This document shows, in pieces, positions 18,458 to 27,305 of a DNA stretch of 64,000 nucleotides (positions are counted from its first letter, which is position 1; every line of letters begins with the position of its first letter). The DNA is taken from assembly GCA_019636345.1 (NCBI GenBank), contig JAHBXQ010000003.1:62001-126000 (forward strand), given 5' to 3'. The translations under genes and the position numbers were made by a program. This DNA comes from Pirellulales bacterium (GTDB lineage: Bacteria > Planctomycetota > Planctomycetia > Pirellulales > Lacipirellulaceae). Below the pieces are notes generated by a model, which was not told the DNA's origin, ran no database searches, and worked only from the letters and a program-made list of their open reading frames with translations.

Positions 18458-19183
18458 ATGCAAGGTAAGTTCTCGCCTCGCCGATGGGGCTCGCCCGGCG
18501 CCGAGCGATTCGGTTGGCCGGCCGGCTGGACGCGTCCCGCGTGTCGCAAAAAGCGAAGGCGGCGGTCGCAAGGCACATCGCGTGCCGCGGACGAGGGCTC
18601 CCCGGAACCGGGACCGGAACTGGCGCGAGTCGAGGCGGCGCTGTTCCTGAGTCGCGAGCCGCTCACGACAAGAAAACTGGCGGAACTTGCCGGCGTTGCC
18701 GATGGAACGAGGGCCCGCACGCTGGTGGGCCAGTTGGCCGAGCGGTTGCGGCGGCGGGGGGCGGCGATGCAGCCGGTGGAAATCGCCGGCGGCTGGCAAT
18801 TGCTGACCCAGCCGCGGCTGGCCGATTGGCTGGGACGGCTGCTGGGGGGCCCGGAGGACGCCCGGCTGAGCCCGGCGGCCTTGGAAACGCTGGCAGCGGT
18901 CGCCTATCGACAACCCGCGACCCGGGCCGAGATCGAAGCGATTCGCGGGGTCCAGTGCGGGGAATTGTTGCGATTGTTGATGGAACGGGATTTATTGCGT
19001 ATCGTCGGGCGAGCCGATGAGTTAGGGCGGCCGTTTCTGTACGGAACGACGCGGAATTTTTTGCAAGTTTTCGGCCTGCGCCGCTTGGAAGACCTGCCCC
19101 CGATCGATCAAACTCGAACGACCGCCGGCCGTTCGGACGCCGGCGCCAGCCTCATCGCGACGGGCGCGATCGAGTGCGCCTGA
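18458..19183 (+). CDS. scpB: Segregation and condensation protein B
   Basis: A 241-residue ScpB, a winged-helix partner of SMC and ScpA in chromosome condensation and segregation. After a basic, Arg-rich N-terminal extension of about 50 residues comes 'ELARVEAALFLSREPLTTRKLAELAG'. The family hallmark 'LSPAALETLAAVAYRQPATRAEIEAIRGVQ' lies near residues 140-170, followed by 'RADELGRPFLYGTTRNFLQVFGLRRLEDLPPI'. Everything expected is present; only the extension is unusual, and a later start cannot be excluded. No scpA or smc is adjacent. The next gene begins 20 nt after the stop, so the two probably form one transcript that ends at the terminator at 19671-19707. Confidence 0.93.
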   Translation: MQGKFSPRRWGSPGAERFGWPAGWTRPACRKKRRRRSQGTSRAADEGSPEPGPELARVEAALFLSREPLTTRKLAELAGVADGTRARTLVGQLAERLRRRGAAMQPVEIAGGWQLLTQPRLADWLGRLLGGPEDARLSPAALETLAAVAYRQPATRAEIEAIRGVQCGELLRLLMERDLLRIVGRADELGRPFLYGTTRNFLQVFGLRRLEDLPPIDQTRTTAGRSDAGASLIATGAIECA

Positions 19184-19203
19184 GTTGGCGAAGGAGTTGT
19201 AGC

Positions 19204-19620
19204 GTGCAAGCTCAATTGACGACTGCGTTTGACATGACCGCCTCGCGCGAAGAGGAAGACCGGCGCGAATGGCTCGCCGTCGGCGCCCCCGCGATCGTCG
19301 CCGAAGACGACGACGATGACTACGAGTACGAAGACGACGAAGAAGAAGAGGACGGCGACGACGTCGGCGAAGAGTACGAGTACGAAGACGAAGACGCCGA
19401 AGACGAGGAATACGAGTACGAAGACGACGACGAAGAAGAAGCCGAGGAAGCCGAAGAGGACGACCTCGAAGAGGACGAGTGGGAGGAAGTCGACGACGAG
19501 GACGACGACGAAGAAGAGGACGACGAAGAAGACGAGGACTATGACTACGAGGACGACGACGAGGACGACGACGACCTCGGCCTCGAAGAAGACGATGATG
19601 AAGACGAGGAGTGGGATTGA
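19204..19620 (+). CDS. Extremely acidic Asp/Glu/Tyr-rich protein
   Basis: A 138-residue protein that starts at GTG 19204 with a perfect AAGGAG Shine-Dalgarno 7 nt upstream. This beats an open extension that overlaps scpB. After an ordinary 35-residue N-terminus (VQAQLTTAFDMTASREEEDR) the remaining 100 residues are almost only Asp, Glu and Tyr in blocks such as DDDYEYEDDEEEE, without a single basic residue. No membrane segment or signal peptide is seen, and it should be disordered. It lies 20 nt after scpB and is followed by a textbook terminator, so it is expressed as a unit. Possible roles (histone or DNA-mimic buffer, cation binding) are guesses. Families of such acidic proteins are annotated only by composition. 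Confidence 0.78.
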   Translation: MQAQLTTAFDMTASREEEDRREWLAVGAPAIVAEDDDDDYEYEDDEEEEDGDDVGEEYEYEDEDAEDEEYEYEDDDEEEAEEAEEDDLEEDEWEEVDDEDDDEEEDDEEDEDYDYEDDDEDDDDLGLEEDDDEDEEWD

Positions 19621-19670
19621 GATCCCGACGCGGGGCGCTCTCCCGGTTCGTCAACAGGACGACAAATCAC

Positions 19671-19707
19671 AAGCAGCCGTCGACCGACCGTCGACGGCTG
19701 CTTTTTT
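19671..19707 (+). terminator. Rho-independent terminator after the scpB/acidic-protein unit
   Basis: A perfect 14-bp stem (AAGCAGCCGTCGAC at 19671-19684 pairing with 19690-19703) closes a 5-base loop and is followed by a run of six T (19702-19707). This is the strongest intrinsic terminator in the window. It lies 51 bp beyond the stop of the acidic protein and also separates it from the convergent hemA. Confidence 0.92.
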
Positions 19708-19802
19708 GTTCGTTGTCCCGATGCGCACGCCCCGCCGATGTCCGTCGCGGAGCGCCGCGTACGCTGTGGGACGGGCGGCGCGACAAGCAAGAAGCTTGCC
19801 GC

Positions 19803-21080
19803 TCAGTCCTCGATGCGGAACAGCCGCCGGAGCGCTTCCAAGAGCCCCAGCGGCGGGCCTTCCTGCGAGGCGTCGCGAAGGCTTTCGAGCGGCGGGTGGA
19901 GCAGCTTGTTGACGAGCCGATCGGCGAACTGCTCGATCTCGGTTCGCTGGGCTTCGTCGAGTTGCGGCAGCTTGCCGAACAGCCGCTTCAGTTCGGCCTG
20001 CTTGGGTCCCTCCATCCCGCGACGCAAGCCGGAGATCACCGGCGCCGCGACGCGGTGATGGGCCGCGGCCAGATAGCGGTTCGCTTCGAGCCGCACGATC
20101 TTCTCCGCCGCGGGCAGTTCTTGGGCCCGGGCCTGACGGTTTTGCTCGCAAGCGGCCTGCAGGTCGTCGAGCGAGTAGAGATAGACCGCCAATGCATCTC
20201 CCACCTCCGGGGCGAAGTTTCGCGGCACGGCCAGATCGAGCATGAACAGCGGGCGTTGCCGCCGTCCGCGGGCGACGTAGCGGTCGTAGTCTTCGACCGT
20301 GACGACCGGTTCCTCCGCCGAGGTGGCCCCGATCGCCAGATCGGCCGCGATGAGCTGCTCCCACCGGTCGGGCCAATCGTGGTACTCCCCCTCCCACGCC
20401 TCGGCCAGCAGGCGGCCGCGCTCGGGGTTGCGATTGACGACGTGGATATGCCGGGCTCCCGCGTCGCGGAGGTAGCGGAGGGTCTCCTCGGCCATGTCGC
20501 CGGCGCCGAGCACCAGGACCCGCTTGTCGTCGAATTGTTCGAACACGCGGCTGGCGAAGTCGGCGATCGCCACGCTGGGAATGCTGACCCGGTGGCGATG
20601 GAGCCCCGTTTCGTTATGGACCCGCCGGGCCGCGTGGAGCGCCGACTGGAACAAGTCGTGAAGCACCGGGCCGGCGGTCCCCAGTTCGTGGGCCGTCTGG
20701 TAGGCGTCTTTCACCTGGGCCAAGATCTGCGGCTCGCCGACGACCATGCTGTCGAGACTGGCCGCGACTCGGAACAGGTGGTCGACGACCTCGCGATTGG
20801 CCAGCGACACGAGTTGCCCGTTGACGCTCGCGGGGGTCAGGCCATGGTAGCCCAATAGGGCGCGGGCCAACCGCTCGCTCGCCTCGGCGGCCCGTTTTTC
20901 GGTCGTCGCAGCATACAGCTCGACCCGGTTGCAGGTCGAGACGAGCACCAGTTCGGTGTCGGGGAGCTCCTCCTGCCACCGGTCGAGGGCCTCGCCCGCT
21001 TGGCTGGCGTTGAACGCAAGCCGCTCGCGAATCTCAAGCCCGCTGACGCGATGGGTGCAGCCGACCATACGGAGGTTCAT
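19803..21080 (-). CDS. hemA: Glutamyl-tRNA reductase
   Basis: A 425-residue enzyme that makes glutamate-1-semialdehyde from Glu-tRNA with NADPH, the first committed step of C5-pathway haem synthesis. The nucleophilic Cys lies in 'VSTCNRVELYA' (residue 50), followed by 'SLDSMVVGEPQILAQVKDAY' and the Rossmann motif 'VLVLGAGDMAEETLRYL' near residue 190. 'HVVNRNPERGRLLAEAW' and 'FMLDLAVPRNFAPEVG' also fit. The C-terminal dimerisation helices are present. The start at 21080 is fixed by an ATGA overlap with the stop of the upstream membrane gene, which indicates translational coupling; an ATG two codons earlier is less likely. Confidence 0.96.
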   Translation of the reverse strand: MNLRMVGCTHRVSGLEIRERLAFNASQAGEALDRWQEELPDTELVLVSTCNRVELYAATTEKRAAEASERLARALLGYHGLTPASVNGQLVSLANREVVDHLFRVAASLDSMVVGEPQILAQVKDAYQTAHELGTAGPVLHDLFQSALHAARRVHNETGLHRHRVSIPSVAIADFASRVFEQFDDKRVLVLGAGDMAEETLRYLRDAGARHIHVVNRNPERGRLLAEAWEGEYHDWPDRWEQLIAADLAIGATSAEEPVVTVEDYDRYVARGRRQRPLFMLDLAVPRNFAPEVGDALAVYLYSLDDLQAACEQNRQARAQELPAAEKIVRLEANRYLAAAHHRVAAPVISGLRRGMEGPKQAELKRLFGKLPQLDEAQRTEIEQFADRLVNKLLHPPLESLRDASQEGPPLGLLEALRRLFRIED

Positions 21081-22024
21081 GCGCAACCTCCGCAGCGCTC
21101 AATCGAGTTGGCGGCAAACTCGCGCCGTGGCCGTTGCGTGAAGGCTGACCCTGCCGGTCGCAGATTCGCCGAGGGGAGGGGGGGGTTCTTCTTGGACGCC
21201 GGTTTGCCGTGCAGCGCGTCGCCGCCCACGGTAAACGTGGCCAGCGTGAACAACAGAAAGGCGAATGCGGCGACCGTCAGGTAGGCGACCTTCCGGCCTC
21301 GTGCGGCGGGGTAGAGCTGGCGAAACCCTTCGGCGACGATCAGCCAGGCGAGCATCGCCAGCAGGCTCATCACGACCGGGTCGGTCCAGGGAACGCCCCG
21401 GCGCGCGTCGGGCTGCGACCAGCGGGCGACCACCCCGGTGAAGAACCCCAGGCCCACGAGCACCGCTGCGGCGCCGAGCATGCGGTTGTTGACCCGCTCG
21501 AGCCATTCGAGGCTGGGGAGCCGCAGTTCGCCCAAGGGGTGGGCCTTCCGCTTGAGCCGCCAACTTTGCAGCAGGTACATCAGCCCGGCGATAAATCCCA
21601 ACAGCACGGCGACGCTTCCCAGCATGAGAAGCACCCCGTGGGTGCGGCCCCAGAAACGGGACGCCGCGAACGAGGCGAGCGGCTCGGCGTCGGCGACGAG
21701 CGAGGCGCCGATCAAGCTCAGCGTGGCGGGGAGCAGGAACAGGGCGAGCGATCGCTGAGGATAGTAAAACCCCGCGGCCAGCGTGATGCCGGCCAGCAGC
21801 CACGCGGCGGCGAGATACCAGTCGTGGGGGCTGGCAAGGGGTCGGACCGGCGCGTCGGCGACCCGCTGGCCCAGGTACCAGGTATGAGCGACCCACCCGG
21901 CGGCGGTCGCCAACAGCAACCCGACTCGGCGCCCTGGCACGACGCGCCACGCCCCGGCCCCCTCGATCGCCAGCGCGACCGCGTAACTGGCCGAGAAGCA
22001 AAGCATGTTGACGCCGGATGTCAT
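21077..22024 (-). CDS. HemX/CcsA-like cytochrome c assembly membrane protein
   Basis: A 315-residue protein with about eight membrane helices of the CcsA/HemX superfamily. 'FWGRTHGVLLMLGSVAVLLGFIAGLMYLLQSWRLKRK', 'RVNNRMLGAAAVLVGLGFFTGVVAR' and 'WTDPVVMSLLAMLAWLIVAEGFRQLYPAARGRKVAYLTVAAFAFLLFTLATF' fit the family. The strictly conserved Trp-rich WWD motif of cytochrome c synthases is not visible, so a HemX-type role (membrane partner of HemA that influences its level) is preferred over direct haem ligation. Its TGA overlaps the hemA ATG by the ATGA arrangement, reinforcing the HemX reading. The ATG at 22024 was chosen because the upstream extension to 22147 is Arg/Ser-rich and unlikely. Confidence 0.82.
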   Translation of the reverse strand: MTSGVNMLCFSASYAVALAIEGAGAWRVVPGRRVGLLLATAAGWVAHTWYLGQRVADAPVRPLASPHDWYLAAAWLLAGITLAAGFYYPQRSLALFLLPATLSLIGASLVADAEPLASFAASRFWGRTHGVLLMLGSVAVLLGFIAGLMYLLQSWRLKRKAHPLGELRLPSLEWLERVNNRMLGAAAVLVGLGFFTGVVARWSQPDARRGVPWTDPVVMSLLAMLAWLIVAEGFRQLYPAARGRKVAYLTVAAFAFLLFTLATFTVGGDALHGKPASKKNPPLPSANLRPAGSAFTQRPRREFAANSIERCGGCA

Positions 22025-22153
22025 GATGGCGAAGCGTTCGGCTTCGTTGCGGAGAGATGGGGTCGCAAGAGCCGGCAGCCGCGTGGGCGAAACGGGTCTT
22101 GCTGGCGACGACCGACGACGGTCCGCGAGCAAGTCCCGGTGTTCCAAGGGCCG

Positions 22154-23218
22154 CTAGACGCCGTCCTCTCCGTCCAGTCCGTACTGTTTCAGTTTCTTGT
22201 GAAGCGTGTTGCGGTTGATCCCTAACCGTGCGGCGGCCTTGATCTGCACATTGTCGCACGCCGCCATCACTTGGGCGATGACCTCCCGCTCGACCCGGTC
22301 GACGATCTGGGCGTGGACGTCCTCGGCCGCGTCAGGGGCGTCGGCCAGCCCGCGACTGACCAATTCCTCGGTCAATTCGGCGAGATTCATCACCCGCGGG
22401 CCGACGCTGCGGGGCTGCTTTCCGCTGATCACCGCCTCGGGCAGCAGGTCGCATGTCAGCTCGTCCCCCGCGGCCATGACGACCGCCCGCTCGACGTAGT
22501 TCTGCAGCTCGCGCACGTTCCCCGGCCAGGCGTACCGCTGCATCGCCTCGAGGGCCTTGGGATCGATGTGGGTCACGTAGCGGTCGTTCTTCTCATTGTA
22601 GAAGTTCAGGAAGTAGCTCACCAACAGCGGGATGTCTTCGGTCCGTTGCCGCAGCGGCGGCAGATAGATCGGCACGACGTTGAGCCGGTAGAACAAGTCC
22701 TCGCGAAATTGGCCGTCGGCGGCCAGATCGAGCAAGTCGCGGTTGCTGGCGGCGATGACCCGGGTGTCGACTCGCACGGTCTTCGTGTCGCCGACCCGTT
22801 CGAACTCTCGCTCTTGGAGCACTCGCAAGAGCTTCACTTGCAGGTGCAGCGTGGTCGAGTTGATCTCGTCGAGAAAGATCGTCCCCTGGTGGGCCGCCTC
22901 GAACCGTCCGGTGCGGTTGTCGATGGCCCCGGTGAAGGCGCCCCGCACGTGGCCGAACAGCTCGCTTTCGAGCAAGCTCTCGCTGAGGGCCCCGCAGTTG
23001 ACGCGGACGAAGGGGCGATCGCGGCGCCGGCTGTGAGCGTGGATCGCGTGGGCGATCAGCTCCTTGCCGGTTCCCGTTTCGCCCAACAGCAACACCGAGG
23101 CGCTGGAGCGGGCGACTTGCCGGGTGATGCGGTAGACCTGCTTCATCGCCTCGCCGCCGCCGATGATCCCCGGCAGCGGGGCGTCTGCATCGACGGCAGG
23201 CAACGGGGCGAGGGCCAT
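22154..23218 (-). CDS. Sigma-54-dependent transcriptional activator
   Basis: A 354-residue NtrC-type activator without a receiver domain. After about 25 variable residues the AAA+ domain starts with 'GIIGGGEAMKQVYRITRQVA' and Walker A 'LLLGETGTGKELIAHAIH'. It then has 'NCGALSESLLESELFGHVRGAFTGA', which contains the GAFTGA loop that contacts sigma-54, then 'GTIFLDEINST' (Walker B) and 'REDLFYRLNVVPIYLPPLRQR'. The C-terminus is a Fis-type helix-turn-helix ('QIKAAARLGINRNTLHKKLKQYGL'). With no sensor domain, activity must be set by expression, a partner protein or an unseen ligand. ATG at 23218 (MALAPLPAV); the frame is open to 23299. It lies upstream of the hemX-hemA pair, in the same direction. 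Confidence 0.93.
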   Translation of the reverse strand: MALAPLPAVDADAPLPGIIGGGEAMKQVYRITRQVARSSASVLLLGETGTGKELIAHAIHAHSRRRDRPFVRVNCGALSESLLESELFGHVRGAFTGAIDNRTGRFEAAHQGTIFLDEINSTTLHLQVKLLRVLQEREFERVGDTKTVRVDTRVIAASNRDLLDLAADGQFREDLFYRLNVVPIYLPPLRQRTEDIPLLVSYFLNFYNEKNDRYVTHIDPKALEAMQRYAWPGNVRELQNYVERAVVMAAGDELTCDLLPEAVISGKQPRSVGPRVMNLAELTEELVSRGLADAPDAAEDVHAQIVDRVEREVIAQVMAACDNVQIKAAARLGINRNTLHKKLKQYGLDGEDGV

Positions 23219-23355
23219 AGGACGCAACGAAATCGGAAAGGGCGGGGCGGGATCGTTCCGCGAGCCGGGGCGTCCTCGCTCCCGGCGCTTGGCGGTCAAC
23301 TCCGCGGGCTTACGCCGCGCGGCTCGAGTCAGGGTTCAACCTTGGCGACTGCTCG

Positions 23356-25593
23356 CTACTTGCGTTCGATCAAATCCAGGATGCGGCCGAGAATTTCCTG
23401 CGTCTCGGGCTCGGCTGTTTCGCTGGCGTTGTAGCGGTCGTACTGCAGCAGGACCTGGGCGCGGTTCAATTGGAGCGGGTGAGCCGCGAGGTTCTTCGCC
23501 AGGGCGTCGACCGCCGCGGTGCGGGCGGCGCTCGGCAACGCGGCGTTGCTGGCCGCCTCGACAAGAGCTGCCTGCGAATCGCGCGTGCCGATCCGTTCCA
23601 ACACCAAGAGCGCCGGGGCGGTCAGGTCGGTCGTCAACAGCAGCCGTTCGGCGATCTTCGCCTCGCGAGCCAATTCGCCGTAGGGAACGCCGGCGGCCAG
23701 CCGCTCGGCGAGCCACTTCAGGGCCTGGGCCGCCTGGGCTTCTCGCTGCTCCTCGGGGGGAAGCGGCTCGGCCATTTCGCTCGCCTCGTCGGCGATCGCC
23801 TTCATCCCCGCCGCATCCACGGGGCGCAGGATCGCCAGGGCGCGCCCGTCGGCAGCAGCCCACCGTTCGGCATCGGCGAGTCGGTAAATGCTCGACAGCA
23901 CCGCGACCGGCACGTGCCGCGCCGACGGATGGGTGCGAAGTTGATACATCAGCTCGCCCACGCCCGGGGAGCCGAGGTCGCTGTCGAACACGACCAAGGC
24001 TAAGCGGCCCGCGAAACGCGGTTCGATCGCCAGCCGCACCGCGTCGAGTCCCGTCTGCAGCGGTTCGGCGTCGTATCCGGCCCCGCGGAGTTGCCCGGCC
24101 CAGATTGTGGCGAGTCCCAGCCTTGACGAGGCGACGATCGCCGCCGGTCGCCCGCCTCCCGCGGCGAATTGCCACAGCGCCTCGCTCACGTAGCTGGCCC
24201 CGGCAAAAGAAGCGGGAGGGTTGATCGCCATGATCGCTTCGAGCGCCGCATATCGCAGCGCCCGCCGCGGACTGGCGGCCGCCGCGGCCAGGGGACTCGG
24301 CCGTCCGTCGGCAGTCACCAGCGCCGCGAAATCTTTCCGCCGTCCGAGTTCGGCCGCGATCTGAATCGCCGCGGCGTAGTGTTCGCGGTGGACCGCCTCG
24401 GCCAACAGCTCGCTGGCCTCGGCCGTCGACAGGCGTTCGATCGCCCGCAGCGTTGCCGCGGGCGGCTTCTCGCCGAGCAGTGCGGCCCGTTCGAGTCGGC
24501 AACTGGCGAGCTGTCGCTTCAGTTCGGGATCGAGCGCCTCGGCTGCCTCCGCGGCCTCGAGCAGCCGCGCCCCGGCGAGCACTTTGAGCTCGTCGGCCGA
24601 AGCCTGCCGGCTGGCGAGCTGCTTGGTCTGGCGGTTCCACGACCACCAAGTCGTTCGTCCCTCGGCGTCGAGCGACGCGAGCGGTGCGCCGGCGTGGAGC
24701 TCGGCAAGCCGGCGACGCACGGCCGCGGCCACCTCGGCGGGGGTTGACGGGGCGAGCCCGCGACGAGCGATCATTGCCCGCACGGCGGCGCCGGCCGCGG
24801 TCGGCGGTTCCGCAGCGCTGAGCGCGGCCAGCCACAACGCGGCCTCGCTGACGTTCAGTTGCACGGCCAGATCCGCCAGATCGCGTTGGAATTGCCCGCT
24901 CCCCTCGGCCAGCCCGGCGACCAACGGGCCATCGAGCGCCGGGCGCATTTCGCCCAGGGTCTGCAGGATCGAGCGTCGGATCGACTCGTCCTCGGTCTCT
25001 GCGAGCGTCGTCAGCAAGGCGGCGATTGCCGCCTCGCCCCGGCCGCGGAGGTCGATCATCGCAGCGCTGCGGGTCGCTTGGTCGTTTGATTTGAGTTCCG
25101 TGACGAGTTCGGCGATCCGTCGCGGGTCGCGCGCCTGTTCGGCTGCATCGTCGAGGCATCCCTGGGCGAAATTCCGCGCCCCGGCGAACGCGGAGTCTCC
25201 CGGGCGATCAAGCCGGATCAACTTCAGAAACGGGGCGAGGCCGAACTCGCGGACCAGCTCCGCCCGGGCGTCGGCGTCCAGATTCTCCTGGAGCAGTTCG
25301 GGCAGCACCTGGGCCGCCGCGGCCGGGGCTCCCAGATCGAGCAGCGTGATCACGGCCCGCAGCTTGCCCGCGGCGGTCGAGCGATCGAGGTCCAATGCCG
25401 CCGCCACGGCCGGGCTCGCGTCGGCCATTTCAGCGAGCGACGGCGACGCGGGAGGGGTTTGGGCGCGAGCGGCTGGGGTCGCGGCCAAGACGATCGCGAG
25501 GGAAAGAAGCACGAAATTCACGACGCAGCGACCCCTGTCGCAAATTCGTTTTGGTGCGTCGAATTTCGGAATTCGAATCTTGAGTTTTATCAT
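23356..25593 (-). CDS. Secreted or membrane-anchored HEAT-repeat protein with receiver-like domain
   Basis: A 745-residue protein with an N-terminal hydrophobic signal ('VNFVLLSLAIVLAATPAARAQ') and long arrays of helical HEAT-like repeats: 'AAQVLPELLQENLDADARAELVREFG', 'RSAAMIDLRGRGEAAIAALLTTLAETEDESIRRSILQTLGEMRP', and a final set near the C-terminus. Around residue 530 is a response-regulator-like stretch, 'RLALVVFDSDLGSPGVGELMYQLRTHPSARHVPVAVLSS', followed by 'AILRPVD', which resembles beta3 to beta5 of a receiver. The conserved Lys of beta5 is replaced by Arg, so it is probably not phosphorylated normally. A receiver in an exported protein would be odd. ATG 25593 is used; a GTG 24 codons later is an alternative. 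Function unknown. Confidence 0.75.
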   Translation of the reverse strand: MIKLKIRIPKFDAPKRICDRGRCVVNFVLLSLAIVLAATPAARAQTPPASPSLAEMADASPAVAAALDLDRSTAAGKLRAVITLLDLGAPAAAAQVLPELLQENLDADARAELVREFGLAPFLKLIRLDRPGDSAFAGARNFAQGCLDDAAEQARDPRRIAELVTELKSNDQATRSAAMIDLRGRGEAAIAALLTTLAETEDESIRRSILQTLGEMRPALDGPLVAGLAEGSGQFQRDLADLAVQLNVSEAALWLAALSAAEPPTAAGAAVRAMIARRGLAPSTPAEVAAAVRRRLAELHAGAPLASLDAEGRTTWWSWNRQTKQLASRQASADELKVLAGARLLEAAEAAEALDPELKRQLASCRLERAALLGEKPPAATLRAIERLSTAEASELLAEAVHREHYAAAIQIAAELGRRKDFAALVTADGRPSPLAAAAASPRRALRYAALEAIMAINPPASFAGASYVSEALWQFAAGGGRPAAIVASSRLGLATIWAGQLRGAGYDAEPLQTGLDAVRLAIEPRFAGRLALVVFDSDLGSPGVGELMYQLRTHPSARHVPVAVLSSIYRLADAERWAAADGRALAILRPVDAAGMKAIADEASEMAEPLPPEEQREAQAAQALKWLAERLAAGVPYGELAREAKIAERLLLTTDLTAPALLVLERIGTRDSQAALVEAASNAALPSAARTAAVDALAKNLAAHPLQLNRAQVLLQYDRYNASETAEPETQEILGRILDLIERK

Positions 25594-25640
25594 CACCGCC
25601 CCCAGAAACTGCTCCGCCGCCGCCCGCCCTCTCGGCCGCG

Positions 25641-27035
25641 TCAATCCAATTCCAAGCGTTGCCGCCAGGCGGCGACCTGCTCGGCGACGAGCTTCGGGGC
25701 CGTCGAGCCTTCGCTCACGAACGCGGCGATCGCCCGTTCGCAGCCCAGCACGTCCGTCACGCTCGCGTCGAGCGCCGGGTGAGCCGCGGCGAACTCCTCA
25801 GCCGGCAATTCGGCCAGCGGCACGCCCCGCTTCATCGCGATTCCGACCAGCTTGCCGATGATCTCGTGGGCGGTCCGTTGCGGCACGTCGCGGGCGATGA
25901 GCAGCTCCATGAGCGTCGTGGCGTCGAGGTACCCCAGTTCGAGCCGGTCGGCGATCGCCTCGCGGTTCAGCTCGGCCCCGGCCGCCACCGCGGCAGCCAG
26001 CGTCAAGCACGCCTCGACCGTGTCGGCCGAATCGAACACCCGCTGCTTGTCTTCTTGCAGGTCGCGGTTGTAGGCCAAGGGAAGGCCCTTGACCAGCACC
26101 AAGAGGGCCTGCAGATTGCCCACCACCCGGGCCGTCTTGCCCCGGATCAGCTCGAGTACGTCGGGGTTGATTTTCTGCGGCATGATCGACGAGCCGGTGC
26201 AAAACGCCTGCGGAAGCCGCAGGAACCGGAACTCGACGGTCGACCACAGGATCCATTCTTCAGCCAGGGTGCTGAGGTGCTCGGCGACCAGCGTCAGGAC
26301 GAAGGCGAACTCGATCGCGAAGTCGCGGTCGCTGGAACTGTCGATGCTGTTGGCCACAAGTCCCTCGAAGCCCAGGGCCTCGGCCACTTGCCGGCGGTCG
26401 ATCGGCACGGTGGTGCCGGCCAGGGCGGCGGTTCCCAGGGGGAGCAGGTTCACGCGGCGGCGGCAGTCGGCCAATCGCTGGCGGTCCCGCTCGAACTTCT
26501 CCGCGTAGGCGAGCCAGTAGTGGTTGGCCAGCACCGGCTGGGCCCGTTGCAGATGGGTGTAGCCCGGCAGAATGACCCCGGCGTCGTGCTCGCATCGCCC
26601 GACGAACGCTCGTTGCAGGTTGGCCAGCAGGCGGTCAGTCCGGTCGATCGCCTCGCGGATCCAAAGCCGGAAGTCGGTCGAGACCTGATCGTTGCGGCTG
26701 CGGCCGGTGTGGAGCTTGCGGCCGACGTCGCCGATCCGCTCGACGAGCGCCCGCTCGATGTTCATGTGGACGTCTTCCAGCTCCTGGCGGAAGACGAAGG
26801 CGCCGGCTTCGATGTCGTCGTGGATCGCGGTCAGGCCGGCGACGATCTGCTCGACCTCGTCGGCTGACAGGACCCCGACCGACGCGAGCATCTGGGCGTG
26901 GGCGATCGAGCCGGCGACGTCCTGGGCGTACAGCCGGGCGTCAAAGCTCACGCTCTCGGTGAACTTCTCGACGAGTTTTACGGCGGCGGGGTCCGAATCC
27001 CCATCGAACACGCCGCCCCATGGTTTCTTGGACAC
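25641..27035 (-). CDS. argH: Argininosuccinate lyase
   Basis: A 464-residue fumarase/aspartase-superfamily enzyme that splits argininosuccinate to arginine and fumarate, the last step of arginine synthesis. Visible features: the N-terminal 'KKPWGGVFDGDSDPAAVKLVEKFTESVSFDARL', 'EDVHMNIERALVERIGDVGRKLHTGRSRNDQVSTDFRLW', 'TVEFRFLRLPQAFCTGSSIMPQKINPD' (the GSSxMPxKxNP signature) and 'LQEDKQRVFDSADTV'. The start is a GTG at 27035 (VSKKPWGG). The upstream in-frame extension would begin at a TTG (27113) and has no family similarity. The gene diverges from the two small membrane genes to its right. Confidence 0.96.
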   Translation of the reverse strand: MSKKPWGGVFDGDSDPAAVKLVEKFTESVSFDARLYAQDVAGSIAHAQMLASVGVLSADEVEQIVAGLTAIHDDIEAGAFVFRQELEDVHMNIERALVERIGDVGRKLHTGRSRNDQVSTDFRLWIREAIDRTDRLLANLQRAFVGRCEHDAGVILPGYTHLQRAQPVLANHYWLAYAEKFERDRQRLADCRRRVNLLPLGTAALAGTTVPIDRRQVAEALGFEGLVANSIDSSSDRDFAIEFAFVLTLVAEHLSTLAEEWILWSTVEFRFLRLPQAFCTGSSIMPQKINPDVLELIRGKTARVVGNLQALLVLVKGLPLAYNRDLQEDKQRVFDSADTVEACLTLAAAVAAGAELNREAIADRLELGYLDATTLMELLIARDVPQRTAHEIIGKLVGIAMKRGVPLAELPAEEFAAAHPALDASVTDVLGCERAIAAFVSEGSTAPKLVAEQVAAWRQRLELD

Positions 27036-27305
27036 GCTCGCTCTTGCGCCTGTGGGCAAATGTGCAGAAATCGGCAACCCCTTTACGGTAAACAGCTTAC
27101 GGCTGGGGGTCAATGAGCAGCGGGCAGGAGACGCTTAAGAAATAGGCAGCCCGCAACCTCGCCCGGCCGGCGTGGATGGGGTCGCGACAAAGAGGGGACC
27201 CAGCCACGCTCCGTTCGCCAAAGATTCCCCGCGCAGAAGCGAATACAATGCCAGCAGCGACTTCGCCCCCAGGCGAACAACCCACGGCTCCGGGAGGGCC
27301 GAACC

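Noticed and set aside
19316-19912. A Lys/Thr-rich, histone-like frame overlapping the acidic protein
   Set aside because: It is the +1 frame of the GAC/GAA repeats (ACG/AAG codons) and has no ribosome site; the GTG at 19204 with its Shine-Dalgarno marks the real gene.
27036-27113. Upstream in-frame extension of argH starting at a TTG
   Set aside because: The added residues match nothing in argininosuccinate lyases, and the GTG at 27035 gives the family's normal N-terminus.
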